From Mayamaea pseudoterrestris (Eukaryota > Bacillariophyta > Bacillariophyceae > Sellaphorales > Sellaphoraceae): a DNA stretch of 64,000 nt. Below the pieces are notes generated by a model that worked only from the letters and a program-made list of their open reading frames with translations, was not told the origin of the DNA and searched no databases. Positions 34,333-44,542 of this stretch are shown here, piece after piece (the first letter of the stretch is position 1; each line of letters begins with the position of its first letter). Where the stretch lies: positions 124,001-188,000 of the forward strand of contig BROI01000007.1 of NCBI GenBank assembly GCA_027923505.1. The letters are read 5' to 3'. Made by a program: the position numbers and the translations under genes.

Positions 34333-35058
34333 ATGAAGCTGCAATCGTCATTTACAATCATACCAATGGCTGTTTCACTTGCCTCGGACGCGTCTGGAAC
34401 AACAAACGAGCCTACGATTAAAGGCGAGGACAAAAAGTGCAAAAGCTCGTCGGCGTCTGTGCAAATGAACTTTTCGTGCACGGCTGCACAAGTGGCTGGG
34501 CACTATGAGCTCATCTCCGGCAGTGATGTGCGTCGATGTCCTCCTAGATTCTCTCGAATGTTTGATAGTCGAAAGGATCAACCGTCAAGCCATTCAAACT
34601 ACACATGTTTCACCAGCGAACAAACGAAACAAGGACATGGCCTGATTGTTAATGTATCCTGTGAGCATCTTCGAGCATCAGAATTTGATTATAAGAACTA
34701 CAATGATGACGATAACAGCACGATTGCCACAGAACAAAGTCTTGACAGTCCATCTCCTCTGTCAACTATCCAGTTTCCTGGTGGACGACTTGTCAACGAC
34801 CTTACCAAGGAGGAGTGGCGCAACCTATATCTCAGCTCGCAACAAGCCACGAAAGAGATGCATCGGACCAACGATCATGTCTCTCACGAGAATCGCATAC
34901 TAAAACGTCAGATCATTCAGCTCCAGAAGCAGGTCAATGAGACGCGAAGAAATAATACCGTTGCATCGAGGACGACCGAGCCTTGGACCATTCCGGACCT
35001 TCCGACTCTCAAGAGACGAAGAGTCTCACTGGAGCAAAATGTCACGTACTGTGATTGA
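34333..35058 (+). CDS. Unknown protein with a short C-terminal coiled coil
   Basis: 241 residues, single exon from the ATG at 34333. I do not recognise it. The first 130 residues are Ser/Cys-containing and low in structure. FPGGRLVNDLTKEEWRNLY near residues 156-174 looks like a short helical motif, and residues 175-215 form a basic coiled coil (ENRILKRQIIQLQKQVNETR) followed by a possible nuclear localisation patch (LKRRRV). This layout fits a nuclear regulator. The basic-leucine stretch lacks the N-x7-R DNA-contact pattern, so I do not call it a bZIP. Confidence 0.5.
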   Translation: MKLQSSFTIIPMAVSLASDASGTTNEPTIKGEDKKCKSSSASVQMNFSCTAAQVAGHYELISGSDVRRCPPRFSRMFDSRKDQPSSHSNYTCFTSEQTKQGHGLIVNVSCEHLRASEFDYKNYNDDDNSTIATEQSLDSPSPLSTIQFPGGRLVNDLTKEEWRNLYLSSQQATKEMHRTNDHVSHENRILKRQIIQLQKQVNETRRNNTVASRTTEPWTIPDLPTLKRRRVSLEQNVTYCD

Positions 35059-35566
35059 GCAGATGAAGCTGTTGCTTCATTGTCGAAGATAGAGTTGTGC
35101 ATGACCTTTGTTCGTTTCATTTCGGTAGTGGCTTATCTACATGTTTAAACATTTTGTCATTGTAGCTTCAAGAGCTATTAGTCGACGTCGATGTTGTGCA
35201 TAACATGCTTTGTTCTTGTTGCCAAGCGAGTGGATTAGTGTCATGTGGTGTTATCGACATGAACATCCCGTTTTCGCGTTGGTCGCATGGCTCGTCCCAC
35301 AAGCGAGCCAGCCGCGTCATTACCGGTACGATGCACACATAGCCAGCGATGCAATTCACACCGGTTGCCGCGCTGCGGTACTACAAAACTGCATCGAAGA
35401 CGAGAGTCCGACTGAGAGAACCATTGCAGGCTTTTCCTTCTACAAGTACAACGAGAGGAAACGGTTGTCGAAGCTTAATCGCTATTTGCATCGAGTAAGA
35501 ATCTGACTCGCAAAGTACCCGTTCATATCCATTTGGACTTGCACGCTTGCAGAAATATACATTTGA
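35059..35566. other. Intergenic region upstream of the ankyrin gene
   Basis: 508 bp on the same strand as both neighbours. No coding or RNA gene is supported. Confidence 0.4.
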
Positions 35567-37972
35567 ATGTCAAGCGACGCTTCTGAAACAGCGAGGCTCG
35601 GCCGAAGCATTAGTTCCTCCGGATCAGGAACTGCCGATAATGAAGCGCCGCAAGTGGATCGTCGACAGCTCATGGGTGATCGCAACTGGCAATCTGAGGC
35701 GAATCTCTTTCGAAACAATCCGTCGATTGATGCGAATGGCCAACGTTTGCATTATTCGGAAGTCCCAACGGCGGAAGAACTAGTCCGCATGCAGTCTGTT
35801 CCATCTCGCGCGAATACGACTCGCGTCTCGTTATCGCAGGCGGAACTTTGGCACTTTCACGAGAATTGGACGACTGGAAACTCTGAAGACATGTTTGGCG
35901 CGAGCTCGGTTCCGTTTGCTTCGCAGCAGCGGTCCCCGATCAAACCAAGCATTGTCCTTTCTCCACGCGTTTCTGCGTCTGGCCTTAGCTCAGCGATTCA
36001 CGATGCGGCGCGCATTACCAACTGGGATCGTGTACTGGAGTTGTGTGCGTCGAATCCACAGGATGCCAAATATTCTGGACGAGATGGCTGGACGGCCTTG
36101 CACCATGCTTGTAACCGACGTTGCCCCCGCCCGGAAGTGGTAGAGGCTTTGATAGGAGCCTATCCGGGGGCCTTGGACAAACCGGAAGAGAAGGGATGGC
36201 TTCCATTGCACTATGCTTGTCGTTTCAAGGCTCCCAAGGAGGTCGTTCGTCTACTCTTGCACATGTATCCTAAGCGCGGGTTCCGAACTGTATCGAAAAC
36301 TGATCGTCTTGGTCGCACGCCCTTATACTATGCAGTTCGATATGATGCGCCGTCTGGAGTCGTGGGTCTTTTACTCGAAGTGGATCCTTCGGCAGTCCTT
36401 GAAGAAGATGAAAACCAAGAGTCACCTTTGGCTCTGGTTTGGGATTCGTGGGCGGAGAAGCTCGAAGGCAAGCGCATCGTTAACTCTTTTTTACCTGGAG
36501 GCTTTCCTGAACCGGAGGATCGTACTGTTGAGGAAAGAGCCAAGTTGCTGCAAGAGAAACTTCGTCGCGAGTCCAAGCTTTATAAGCGCTGGATAAAAGT
36601 CAACATGCTTTTGAAGGCTGCCTTTGGGTTTACTGTGGAAGAGGATGATGCGGACAGAAAGCTGGCATCGGGCATTTCAACTGGCGACAATAGCGGTCGC
36701 GTTTGGAGAATTGTGCATGCGACTGCATCAGTCAAATGCCATCCATCGCTATTTCTCATGGCTTGCGCCTTGCACCCAGAGCAGGTTCAAGAGCTTGACG
36801 ACAATGACCTGCGTCGACCTGGAGATATTTGTCCCACAAATGGCCACACGAACCAAACTGCGCTTCATCTAGCTGCTTCGTCTAAGGAAGGTGGAGAGCC
36901 TGGCAAGACTGTGCTTCTCACGCTATTGAGCCAATACCGCGAAGCTGCTCAAGTTCCTGATGACATTGATGGCAGTATTCCTCTGCATCGAATGGTAGAA
37001 AATGAGCACAAGAAAGACTGGTCGAATCATGCAGCCATTCTTTATCGCTTTTATCCGCGAGGCGTTCAAATTTCTGATTCGAACGGCAAGCTCCCTCTCC
37101 ATCGGGCGATTACGGCAATACAAGAAGAGGAAGGCAATCCCGAGGAATGTGTCATTTCGCAGCTTGTTCGCGTGTATCCACAAGCTGCCTCGCATGCTGA
37201 CAATTCTGGCATTTTGCCGATGCATTTAATTGCCATGAACGCTTCGGAGTGGAGCAACGCGACGGATGCAATTTGCAACGCGAACCGCAATGCTGTTGCT
37301 AGTCGCTGTGGTGCCACGGGTCACAATCGCTTGGCCATTCATCTAGCCGCGGCGAGTCCTAAGTCGCGCGACTCACTCATTGCTCGCTTGATACAGCTTC
37401 ACCAACGTAGCGCTGCTTTGGAAGATGGCAAGGGATGTCTTCCTATGCACCTGGCTTGCGAAATCGGCAAGAATTGGCAAGACGGTGTTCGGGCCATACA
37501 TGTCGCATTTCCCGAAGCGGTCCGCCAGCCGGAGCGCAATGAGCGTGGATGGTTTCCCCTTCACTTGGCTGCGAAGGCAGGTGGACCATTGGAGCTCATT
37601 ACTAAGCTAATTGAGCTATTCCCAGAAGCTGCGGAAATTGCTGACCGCAACGGGCAATACCCGCTGCATTTAGCTTGCCAGTCTGGTATGAAGTGGAGCG
37701 AAGGCCTTGAGCTGATTTTTGAAGCAGCGCCCTATGTCATGACAGCGACGGATCACAAGGGCCTTCTTCCATTTCATCATTCTACCATGCGCGTGTGCGA
37801 AGTAACACGCCAAGTGGAGCGTGAGCACGACGATAATGGCGAAGACGAAGTAACGCACGGCGAGATCAATCCTAATAGCGAATTGGACGATGAAGCTAAG
37901 GCTGTTGCAGCCCAGGAGACGAACAATTTGTACGAGATTCTCCGAGCCGATCCCTCCGTTTTAAAGCTTTAG
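35567..37972 (+). CDS. Ankyrin-repeat protein
   Basis: 801 residues, single exon, ATG at 35567. The first 140 residues are Ser-rich and disordered. Ankyrin repeats of 34-37 residues occupy about 145-270 and 420-770, roughly ten in all, with clear cores such as GWTALHHAC, GWLPLHYAC, GRTPLYYAV, GCLPMHLAC, GWFPLHLAA and GQYPLHLAC. Between the blocks is a charged helical insert (EERAKLLQEKLRRES). The W/LPLH core and long gaps between repeats are typical of expanded diatom ankyrin families. No catalytic or membrane domain is present, so it is probably a scaffold with unknown partners. Confidence 0.85.
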   Translation: MSSDASETARLGRSISSSGSGTADNEAPQVDRRQLMGDRNWQSEANLFRNNPSIDANGQRLHYSEVPTAEELVRMQSVPSRANTTRVSLSQAELWHFHENWTTGNSEDMFGASSVPFASQQRSPIKPSIVLSPRVSASGLSSAIHDAARITNWDRVLELCASNPQDAKYSGRDGWTALHHACNRRCPRPEVVEALIGAYPGALDKPEEKGWLPLHYACRFKAPKEVVRLLLHMYPKRGFRTVSKTDRLGRTPLYYAVRYDAPSGVVGLLLEVDPSAVLEEDENQESPLALVWDSWAEKLEGKRIVNSFLPGGFPEPEDRTVEERAKLLQEKLRRESKLYKRWIKVNMLLKAAFGFTVEEDDADRKLASGISTGDNSGRVWRIVHATASVKCHPSLFLMACALHPEQVQELDDNDLRRPGDICPTNGHTNQTALHLAASSKEGGEPGKTVLLTLLSQYREAAQVPDDIDGSIPLHRMVENEHKKDWSNHAAILYRFYPRGVQISDSNGKLPLHRAITAIQEEEGNPEECVISQLVRVYPQAASHADNSGILPMHLIAMNASEWSNATDAICNANRNAVASRCGATGHNRLAIHLAAASPKSRDSLIARLIQLHQRSAALEDGKGCLPMHLACEIGKNWQDGVRAIHVAFPEAVRQPERNERGWFPLHLAAKAGGPLELITKLIELFPEAAEIADRNGQYPLHLACQSGMKWSEGLELIFEAAPYVMTATDHKGLLPFHHSTMRVCEVTRQVEREHDDNGEDEVTHGEINPNSELDDEAKAVAAQETNNLYEILRADPSVLKL

Positions 37973-38463
37973 GTACACATTGCGTGTTCGAATTGGATTA
38001 CACGGTCGAACAGCTATATACCTACTGGTACGTAGTAGTTCAGATCGCTGTCAGCATGAAATTACAACGTACTTTGTATGGCACTGCATTGTATGCCACT
38101 AATTGTTATATGTTCTATCACTGGCGATTTGTTCAAACTAATGTTATACCGTAGCTATATACAAGTACCTCGGAATTTTCGGCGTCGCCGGCCGCTGCGC
38201 TTGGTTCGTCGAAGTGTTTTAACACGACTCATAAAAGCTAAGCTAGTCCAGATTCGCCATTCGCTGGTGCGACAATTTCGAAACGGCGCCGCCAGCGCCG
38301 CGCAGATGCGTGAAGAGAGCCACTGGACGAGGCAGAACCTTTTTGCATGCAGTGACACTCGTAGTTGCATCCTTTAAAGCATATACAGTCTCTTTCACCA
38401 GTATTGCAAATCATTGCATCTTGCGAGGAACAAGCTCACGCATTTCAATAAGTGTCGCTGTGT
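37973..38463. other. Intergenic region upstream of the bisphosphate nucleotidase
   Basis: 491 bp between genes on the same strand. It contains a GC-rich patch with nested inverted repeats near 38170-38300 (GGCGCCGCCAGCGCCGCG) but no supported gene. Confidence 0.35.
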
Positions 38464-39639
38464 ATGCTCCCACCCTTTTTCGCTTCGACTGCAGCCTCCT
38501 TGATTGCACTTTCCATCTCTCGCTCTTCGTTTGCCTTCTCCACCATCGCAATGACTAAGGTTAATTTACTTGACTTGGCGTCTGCAGCAGTCGCATGTAC
38601 GGTGACAGCCTCTCACTCAATTTGCAAGATTTCTGCCCATCATGGCGACAATGGCGACTCGAAGAATACGAGACTCAAGCCGGATGGCTCATTTGTTACA
38701 GACGCTGACTTTAAAGCGCAAGGTGTTATTGTCCAGGCAATTCGGTCCGTATCGACAAATGTTAGAATAGTCGGAGAAGAAAGCGAAGAGGAGATGGCGT
38801 CGCACATTGAAGAGGGATTTTTGGACGACGACATTTTGGCACGGACGCGTGAGGAATTGTATTTGCGTGTCAGCCAACAGGAATCGCCTGACCAATTTCC
38901 CCTAAGCGCTGCGTCTTTGAACAAAGCGTCAAGGCCAATCACCTTTCCTGTAGATTCGGAGGTGGATGTCTCGCGGGTTTCGATCATCGTTGACCCGCTG
39001 GATGGAACCAAGTCGTACGCCAACGGAGACTATGACTGTGTTTCGATACTTATTGGAATTGTTGTCGACAACGTACCAGTCTTTGGGGTGGTGGGTAAGC
39101 CATTTAGTTATACTGGTCTCTCTCCTATATTAAAGACGAGCTGTGTGACAATTTACGGTGGTTCACTGTGCAACGGAGTTTTTGTGGCTGGCCAGTCGGA
39201 ACCAATCAAACGGACACCTCTTAATGCTGATGCCGCATTGATCGATTTGCCACGCGCAGTCATCTCTACATCCAGGTCGGAGGGAGTCGTTCACGATTTT
39301 TGCATTCATCTTGGTGAAAAGGGTCTCGTTTATCCGGAACCAATGATGTGCAGTGGTGCCGGAGAAAAGTCGCTCCGACTCATTTTACAGCGTAGAAACG
39401 AGGCTCTTTGGTTCTTTCCCAAGGCAGGTACGTCACTCTGGGATGTAGCTGCACCGGATGCGCTGCTGCGGGCATTGGGAGGCAGAATGTCGGACAAGTT
39501 TGGAAATGACATGGATTACAGCAAACCTCGCGAGGAAGCCGAAAACACGGACGGCGTGGTTGCATGCATTGATGCGGAACTTCATGCCAAGTGTATTCAA
39601 TTGTTTCGCGAAGGGGATTGGGATGGTAGAAGCTTATAA
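38464..39639 (+). CDS. 3'(2'),5'-bisphosphate nucleotidase (SAL1/HAL2/BPNT type)
   Basis: 391 residues from the ATG at 38464. It hydrolyses PAP to AMP, relieving inhibition of sulfotransferases and exoribonucleases. All metal-site motifs of the lithium-sensitive phosphatase family are visible: VTDADFKAQ, GEES, VDPLDGTKSYANGDYD and a C-terminal WDVAAPDALLRALGG. The first 30 residues resemble a signal peptide ending SRSS|FAFS, so the enzyme may go to the plastid, as plant SAL1 does. An internal ATG at 38551 (MTKVNLLDL) would give a cytosolic form without presequence. Both starts could be used. Confidence 0.88.
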   Translation: MLPPFFASTAASLIALSISRSSFAFSTIAMTKVNLLDLASAAVACTVTASHSICKISAHHGDNGDSKNTRLKPDGSFVTDADFKAQGVIVQAIRSVSTNVRIVGEESEEEMASHIEEGFLDDDILARTREELYLRVSQQESPDQFPLSAASLNKASRPITFPVDSEVDVSRVSIIVDPLDGTKSYANGDYDCVSILIGIVVDNVPVFGVVGKPFSYTGLSPILKTSCVTIYGGSLCNGVFVAGQSEPIKRTPLNADAALIDLPRAVISTSRSEGVVHDFCIHLGEKGLVYPEPMMCSGAGEKSLRLILQRRNEALWFFPKAGTSLWDVAAPDALLRALGGRMSDKFGNDMDYSKPREEAENTDGVVACIDAELHAKCIQLFREGDWDGRSL

Positions 39640-39831
39640 TTCTAGCAGTGCTTAAATGCTTAGATAAAGTACTCTTCTTTACGAAAAAACGTGCCAGCCA
39701 CATAAAGTTTTTAAGGCACGACAATAACTTCTAAATACGGACTAAAAGATTTCCTTGTAAACATTTATCAATATATCATGAATCACAAAATAATTATTAG
39801 ATTCAGAGCCGCTCCGTTCAAAAGCTGTCCC

Positions 39832-41232
39832 TCAAGCTGTGTAAGCCGACACGTCATCTGAATCGCTGTCTTCGTCTTCGTAAGATGTTGCAATCTCAAT
39901 GGAGACTACTTGTTTTGTTTCCGATGCATTTCTCGCCTTAAATGGCGCAGGCGCGGCGCTAAACATTGCCAGGGAATCCGTCGGTTCGACTAGGCTGTTT
40001 GAAGGCGAGGTGCGACGCTTGGCGGCGTTGGAAAAATCACGTCGAGTTGTGGAATGCAGGGAGGTTGTAATGCCATGTTCTGCATTGGATTGATGAAGCA
40101 ATCGGAGCTCGGCTTGAAGGCGCTTATTAGGCGTTGCAGGTCCTGTAGCTTCGTCAGCAGAACGGCGTTTCTTTTCGCGCTGAATCTTTTTACCATGAGC
40201 AGCTTTCGCTTGTAACATCCGCGACCCATTGTCTTTTGACAAAGCACTTGATGGTAGAGCAACGAGTTGTGACGTGTGTGAGCGCGCGAGTGACACATGT
40301 GACTCATCCATAGTCGCACCTCGCTCTCGCGTATCTCTCTGAATCGACGGCGGCAAATTGAGCAATCCCATTTTTAATGAGTTAGAAGTATTAAAGGGTA
40401 CTTTATTCAACGAAGGCGCATAACTTTCTCGCGTCGAGTGCCTATCTTGCAATCCATCCCAAGTGCTGCGAGCTTGAGCATTCCCAACGATTGAATGACT
40501 GGCATGATTGGAAGCCAAGCGATCATTATTTTCGAGCCGCAAAGATTGTATTTCTTGTTGCTGCTTCTCGATTGTCTTTTGTGCGTCCGCCAATTTCAAT
40601 CCATTATCAGAAATCATGTTCAGAATGGCCGTAGAGCGTTCCTTTTGCGTTTCAATTTCCAATTTGAGCACGGAGTTTTCTGCTTCAAGCATGTGAACTC
40701 TCTCAAAGTCTTTGGCGGTGTATGACTCCCCAGATAACTGAGTCTTGAGCTCATCAATGAAGCTCTTTAGCTCAAGCGTGTCGGATTCGTAATCGCGAAC
40801 CTGCTTGGACAGAGAGGCGACTTCTATATTTCGTTTCTTTATTGCCGCTTGACATCGAGCTAGCTCTGCCTCGCGTTGGTCAATCCATCCTCGCAAATCC
40901 TCTACTAATTTTTTACTGCCCATGAGTTCTGCCTTTATCGCTAGCAGCTCTTCTTGAAGTCTCTGGCTTTCTTGAGTGATGCAGCCTCCTCCGCCACTGC
41001 CGCCGTACATTGCCATGAGTCCAACTGGTAGTCCCGGTTGAAGATTGTCGCTTAGTCGACCAAGGCTATCTGTGACCCCAGTCACTCGCGCAACGACTTT
41101 TCCGTCGGCCTGTCTATGATACTGGACATGTGCTTTCTTGGGAGCTTGCTGCTGATGCTGTTGGTCGCTGCAATCGTTCTGACGGACGCGTTGCCAACCG
41201 AGCTTCGGTTTTGGAATGGAATAGCGCGGCAT
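39832..41232 (-). CDS. Unknown coiled-coil protein
   Basis: 466 residues from the ATG at 41232 (MPRYSIPKPKLGWQRV); an in-frame ATG at 41424 would add 64 residues that look non-coding and partly hydrophobic. After a Gln-rich stretch and a Gly-Gly-Ser run, a coiled coil fills about residues 85-245 (LQEELLAIKAEL through LRLENNDR). The C-terminal 200 residues are Ser/Thr/Arg-rich with a basic KKIQREKKRRS patch and an acidic end (DEDSDSDD). No family is recognised. A cytoskeletal or centrosomal scaffold would fit the architecture, but that is a guess. Confidence 0.65.
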   Translation of the reverse strand: MPRYSIPKPKLGWQRVRQNDCSDQQHQQQAPKKAHVQYHRQADGKVVARVTGVTDSLGRLSDNLQPGLPVGLMAMYGGSGGGGCITQESQRLQEELLAIKAELMGSKKLVEDLRGWIDQREAELARCQAAIKKRNIEVASLSKQVRDYESDTLELKSFIDELKTQLSGESYTAKDFERVHMLEAENSVLKLEIETQKERSTAILNMISDNGLKLADAQKTIEKQQQEIQSLRLENNDRLASNHASHSIVGNAQARSTWDGLQDRHSTRESYAPSLNKVPFNTSNSLKMGLLNLPPSIQRDTRERGATMDESHVSLARSHTSQLVALPSSALSKDNGSRMLQAKAAHGKKIQREKKRRSADEATGPATPNKRLQAELRLLHQSNAEHGITTSLHSTTRRDFSNAAKRRTSPSNSLVEPTDSLAMFSAAPAPFKARNASETKQVVSIEIATSYEDEDSDSDDVSAYTA

Positions 41233-41576
41233 TTTCAAAATGTCACAATGAGGCAATTTTACGCGTGCAACGTAGAAGCAATGGCGACAGTGGAAGACGA
41301 TGAAAGGAATCGCTGAGATAATGTTATACAAGTAGCTCGCTCGTGATAATGCGCAACGCACCGCGAGCGATGATGCCAGGGAGGTCGATAAAGAGCTGTC
41401 CGACCGTGACTCAATATCAATCATACTTCAAGACATCGTACCGGTACTCATCCCTCTCGTGCACCCATGGGAGAACTCCCTCGCATGCACCGGTAATACC
41501 GACAGTACAGTACTATACTACCGTGTATATCCGATAGAATACTGTTTTTTAAAAAACCTTTGCTGGCAATGATTTA

Positions 41577-42668
41577 TTAGCAACTTTGATGAAGAAAACG
41601 AATCGCATTCCGTGTCGTCAATTGTGCAACACTTTCAAGCGTAATTGGTGCAACTTCATCGTGGCATACGCCTTCCGTTCCATCGCCCTGCTCGGGTCGC
41701 AGAGCCCATGTCAAGTAGGCAATAGCACCGGATGTCCCTGCTGCAACATGTCTTTGGATATGCACATCCGATTCCGCCAACAGTCGTTCGCTTGGGACGC
41801 TGCGGATTGCTTTGGCGCCTTGTCGACGCGACTTTTCGCTTGACGATCCACAATAGTTGATATTATGGGAGAACCCAAAGTATAATAAGGGATGCGTAGC
41901 TTTACGGTGGAGTGAGCTTTCCCAGTGTAGCAGCTGCTGTACGTGATGAGCGGTCCCAGTGAAGGAATGGAGGGCGATAGCTGAAGGCAGACAATCGTCG
42001 TGTTTCCTTGATGACGCCGTCAAATCGTTAAAAATTTGCAACATGACACCCTGCTGATCCACACAGTGGACTGATACAGGCCTTTGGTATTGGGCTGCCA
42101 ATTCAAGCTGCCGTTTTAAAACGATTCGTTGCAGCTCGAGCGCTTGCGTCTTGCCGCCTGAAAACGTTCGAACAAACTTTGCATGCTTACAAAGACCGAT
42201 CTCACCGACCAGAATACATGGATGTCGCTGAAGCAAAGCTTCAAGGTCTTGTAGCCATGTAAACTCTAATTCATTGTTGTCGTCTAGAAGCTGATCAATG
42301 TACCACGGATGAACTCCAAGTGCAGCGCGTCGGAATTTTGATTGACTAGCATACTCCAAGCACCCTTGCCAATCGCTTGGTGAGACGGCACAACTTACAA
42401 CTACCATCTGATTGTCATCGAATTCACCATATAGCTTGTGCGGCGCATACTGAGACGTGTCCACGACGTTGCCTTGGTCGAGGTGAGCGTGACAATGTGT
42501 GTCGATTATAGGGACGTTTCTGGTCTGAAGTCTATGTAAGGCAATGGTAGGTGAAATGCACTCCGTATCTTCCGAAATCTGAGTTTCTGAATTTAAAACT
42601 ACATTAGGCGGTAGAAAATGCTTCTCGGAAAGAGTGAAGGCGCAACAGGGGCATCCGATCGACGCCAT
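41577..42668 (-). CDS. TatD-family metal-dependent hydrolase (DNase-like)
   Basis: 363 residues from the ATG at 42668; the open frame extends 18 codons upstream without an ATG. The TIM-barrel metal ligands are all present: IDTHCHAHLD (HxH), VGEIGL (Glu), VSVHC (His), ALHSFTGT (His) and ESDVH (Asp). TatD enzymes are 3'-5' exonucleases and endonucleases acting in DNA repair and apoptosis-like DNA breakdown. The sequence is closest in style to the fungal SCN1 branch, with a ~60-residue N-terminal extension that includes two Cys (CPCC). It is head to head with the MPP6-like gene, 187 bp apart. Confidence 0.87.
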   Translation of the reverse strand: MASIGCPCCAFTLSEKHFLPPNVVLNSETQISEDTECISPTIALHRLQTRNVPIIDTHCHAHLDQGNVVDTSQYAPHKLYGEFDDNQMVVVSCAVSPSDWQGCLEYASQSKFRRAALGVHPWYIDQLLDDNNELEFTWLQDLEALLQRHPCILVGEIGLCKHAKFVRTFSGGKTQALELQRIVLKRQLELAAQYQRPVSVHCVDQQGVMLQIFNDLTASSRKHDDCLPSAIALHSFTGTAHHVQQLLHWESSLHRKATHPLLYFGFSHNINYCGSSSEKSRRQGAKAIRSVPSERLLAESDVHIQRHVAAGTSGAIAYLTWALRPEQGDGTEGVCHDEVAPITLESVAQLTTRNAIRFLHQSC

Positions 42669-42855
42669 GGTGGTAAAAAGCGAAAAAAATGTGTGACAAG
42701 CGCGGGCAGGCGCGGCTCGCAAAACCGATGCGAGTCAGTGGGATCACCAACCAATCTCACGTGTGCAAGCGATTCCAATTCACTATCAAATGCATCTTAC
42801 TTGCAACTTGCAAGCCATCTGTAGGTGATTCTATGCCATTTATCATCTCTTCATT

Positions 42856-43413
42856 ATGTCAGAAGGATCATTTTGGAAGCCAGGCGGCAGGAAACCGAAC
42901 AAAAATACAGCCAATCAAAGTGTAGCCTCAAAATCTCAGATTGGAAGGAAAAATTTATCGCCAGTGCGAAAAGCAGATCAAGAAGCACCTGCAACTCAGC
43001 CTAGCTCTGCAACGAGAACTGTCGGATCCAAAATCACACCGCTACGGAAGACAAAGCTTAGTGGAACGACCATGAATATGCGATTCATGTTGCGAAAGCA
43101 GCATCCACAAGATGCCGAGGCTGCAACGTCGAACGAGGCAGCAGCAACAACTGCGATTATGCCGATGGACGTCGACGGTGCTACAGATAATAAGAAAGCT
43201 ACGACACAACCTCAAATTGAAGAGCGGCCATCTGTATCACGAGTCCATGGAGAAGAGACTGTATTCTTGAATGTATTGGGGCGACGCTCGTTTGGAGGTT
43301 TTAATCGACATGCTGAACATGCATGGACTGAGCATACGGCCTTTTACGGAAGTTTATTACAACGAAAAGGTAGTTCGGATGCTAAGAAGAAACGAAAACG
43401 ACTTGCCAAATAA
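42856..43413 (+). CDS. MPP6 (MPHOSPH6)-like nuclear exosome cofactor
   Basis: 185 residues, single exon. Two short motifs mark the family: LSGTTMNMRFMLRK, corresponding to the LS...MKFMQR helix of MPP6, and LGRRSFGGFN, corresponding to the RMSFRGFNP box that docks on the exosome core. The rest is Lys/Ala/Thr-rich and disordered, ending in a basic KKKRKRLAK tail that could be a nuclear signal. MPP6 tethers the MTR4 helicase to the nuclear exosome in rRNA and RNA decay. The call rests on two motifs in a low-complexity protein. Confidence 0.62.
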   Translation: MSEGSFWKPGGRKPNKNTANQSVASKSQIGRKNLSPVRKADQEAPATQPSSATRTVGSKITPLRKTKLSGTTMNMRFMLRKQHPQDAEAATSNEAAATTAIMPMDVDGATDNKKATTQPQIEERPSVSRVHGEETVFLNVLGRRSFGGFNRHAEHAWTEHTAFYGSLLQRKGSSDAKKKRKRLAK

Positions 43414-43555
43414 TGTTTGTGCTTTAAGATTTCAGTATATGTACAGTGATTTGTTGAGCTAATCGTCGAACCATTCAATCGGACTTCCGTTGTTCACTTT
43501 AGGCGTGCATAAAAGCTTTGCGAGAACAACTACCATTGGGATCACGCATTTACTG

Positions 43556-44542
43556 TCAATTCCTCCTTTTTTCATTGAGAATACCATGTTCGTATAGTTT
43601 GGCAATCGTCTCGTCCGCGTCGCCGCGATGGTGGATGAAAATGCCTCCCTTCGCCATCCAAGCATCGCCCAAATCCTTGCAGTCGTCAATCAAGACGCGA
43701 CCAGAACCACTTTCGTGATGCTTATTGTGACTCCAGCATGTGATTACTTTCAACGCGGCTCGCCTACTCCTTCCATGTTTAGCAGCGTCTGCAGCTGCAC
43801 CGTCAGTGAAACGTCCATCATCCCGTGTACCATCATTCACCGACGCATGCATGTTCATGTGGCCCGCCATGTCCAAATGAGAAACCGGCAATCCGAGCTC
43901 TCGTTCGCACCAACGCACCTTTTGGGCTCGAGCGTCGTGGTAGCTCGTCGGGACGCCTGACAAAATGTCGGGCGAAAGGTGACGAATGGCGTCCCACAGC
44001 TTTTGTCCATCAGACGTCCACGGCAGGCTCTCAAAAAATGATCCCATAGATGCGACCCTGAGCCACATGGTGGGTCGATGAATATCGTTGATCTGAATGC
44101 CATGATGAACATTTGGAAATATTTTGCGAATACCGTACTCAAAATCAACTAGCACTCCATCCAAATCACAGTAGACTTGGAAGGCCGACGGTTTTGCTTG
44201 ATCTTGAACTCTTGGTTCCTGTAGACGTCGCAACAATAGTTTTTGCTTCGTCGTTTGAGTATTGGGAGTACAAGTAGTAGCTGGTGACGAGGGATTCGGA
44301 AATAAACCTGGATTTGCGCCGACGGAAGTGTCGTTACGCCATGCCAAATACGGTGTCGAGAGCGACACTTGAAGAAGAGATGATCTGGAAATTGAGCAAC
44401 TTCTTGGCTGCTTTAAAATGTTCCACGCTTCTATCGAACGTTGAGGGAAAGCGATTGCCGATTTCTGACTCACAAAGGCCTCAGCCACTAACGGCGACGC
44501 AGCCATCAAGAAGAGCTTTAGCTTGTTGCGACGACGAGTCAT
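43556..44542 (-). CDS. HAD-superfamily 5'-nucleotidase-like phosphatase with plastid presequence
   Basis: 328 residues from the ATG at 44542. A basic N-terminus and hydrophobic stretch end in AEA|FVSQ, a diatom plastid cleavage context. After about 120 residues the HAD domain starts with CDLDGVLVDF (both catalytic Asp, DxD), followed by LSGVPTS (motif II Ser/Thr region), a Lys-containing helix and VLIDDCKDL (motif IV acidic pair). This pattern is that of deoxyribonucleotidases and related small-molecule HAD phosphatases. An insert of about 50 residues rich in His, Asp and Gly lies before motif IV. The substrate is unknown. Confidence 0.74.
   Translation of the reverse strand: MTRRRNKLKLFLMAASPLVAEAFVSQKSAIAFPQRSIEAWNILKQPRSCSISRSSLLQVSLSTPYLAWRNDTSVGANPGLFPNPSSPATTCTPNTQTTKQKLLLRRLQEPRVQDQAKPSAFQVYCDLDGVLVDFEYGIRKIFPNVHHGIQINDIHRPTMWLRVASMGSFFESLPWTSDGQKLWDAIRHLSPDILSGVPTSYHDARAQKVRWCERELGLPVSHLDMAGHMNMHASVNDGTRDDGRFTDGAAADAAKHGRSRRAALKVITCWSHNKHHESGSGRVLIDDCKDLGDAWMAKGGIFIHHRGDADETIAKLYEHGILNEKRRN

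Noticed and set aside
34861-34960. bZIP call for the protein at 34333-35058
   Set aside because: There is a coiled-coil stretch, but the N-x7-R DNA-contact signature is absent.
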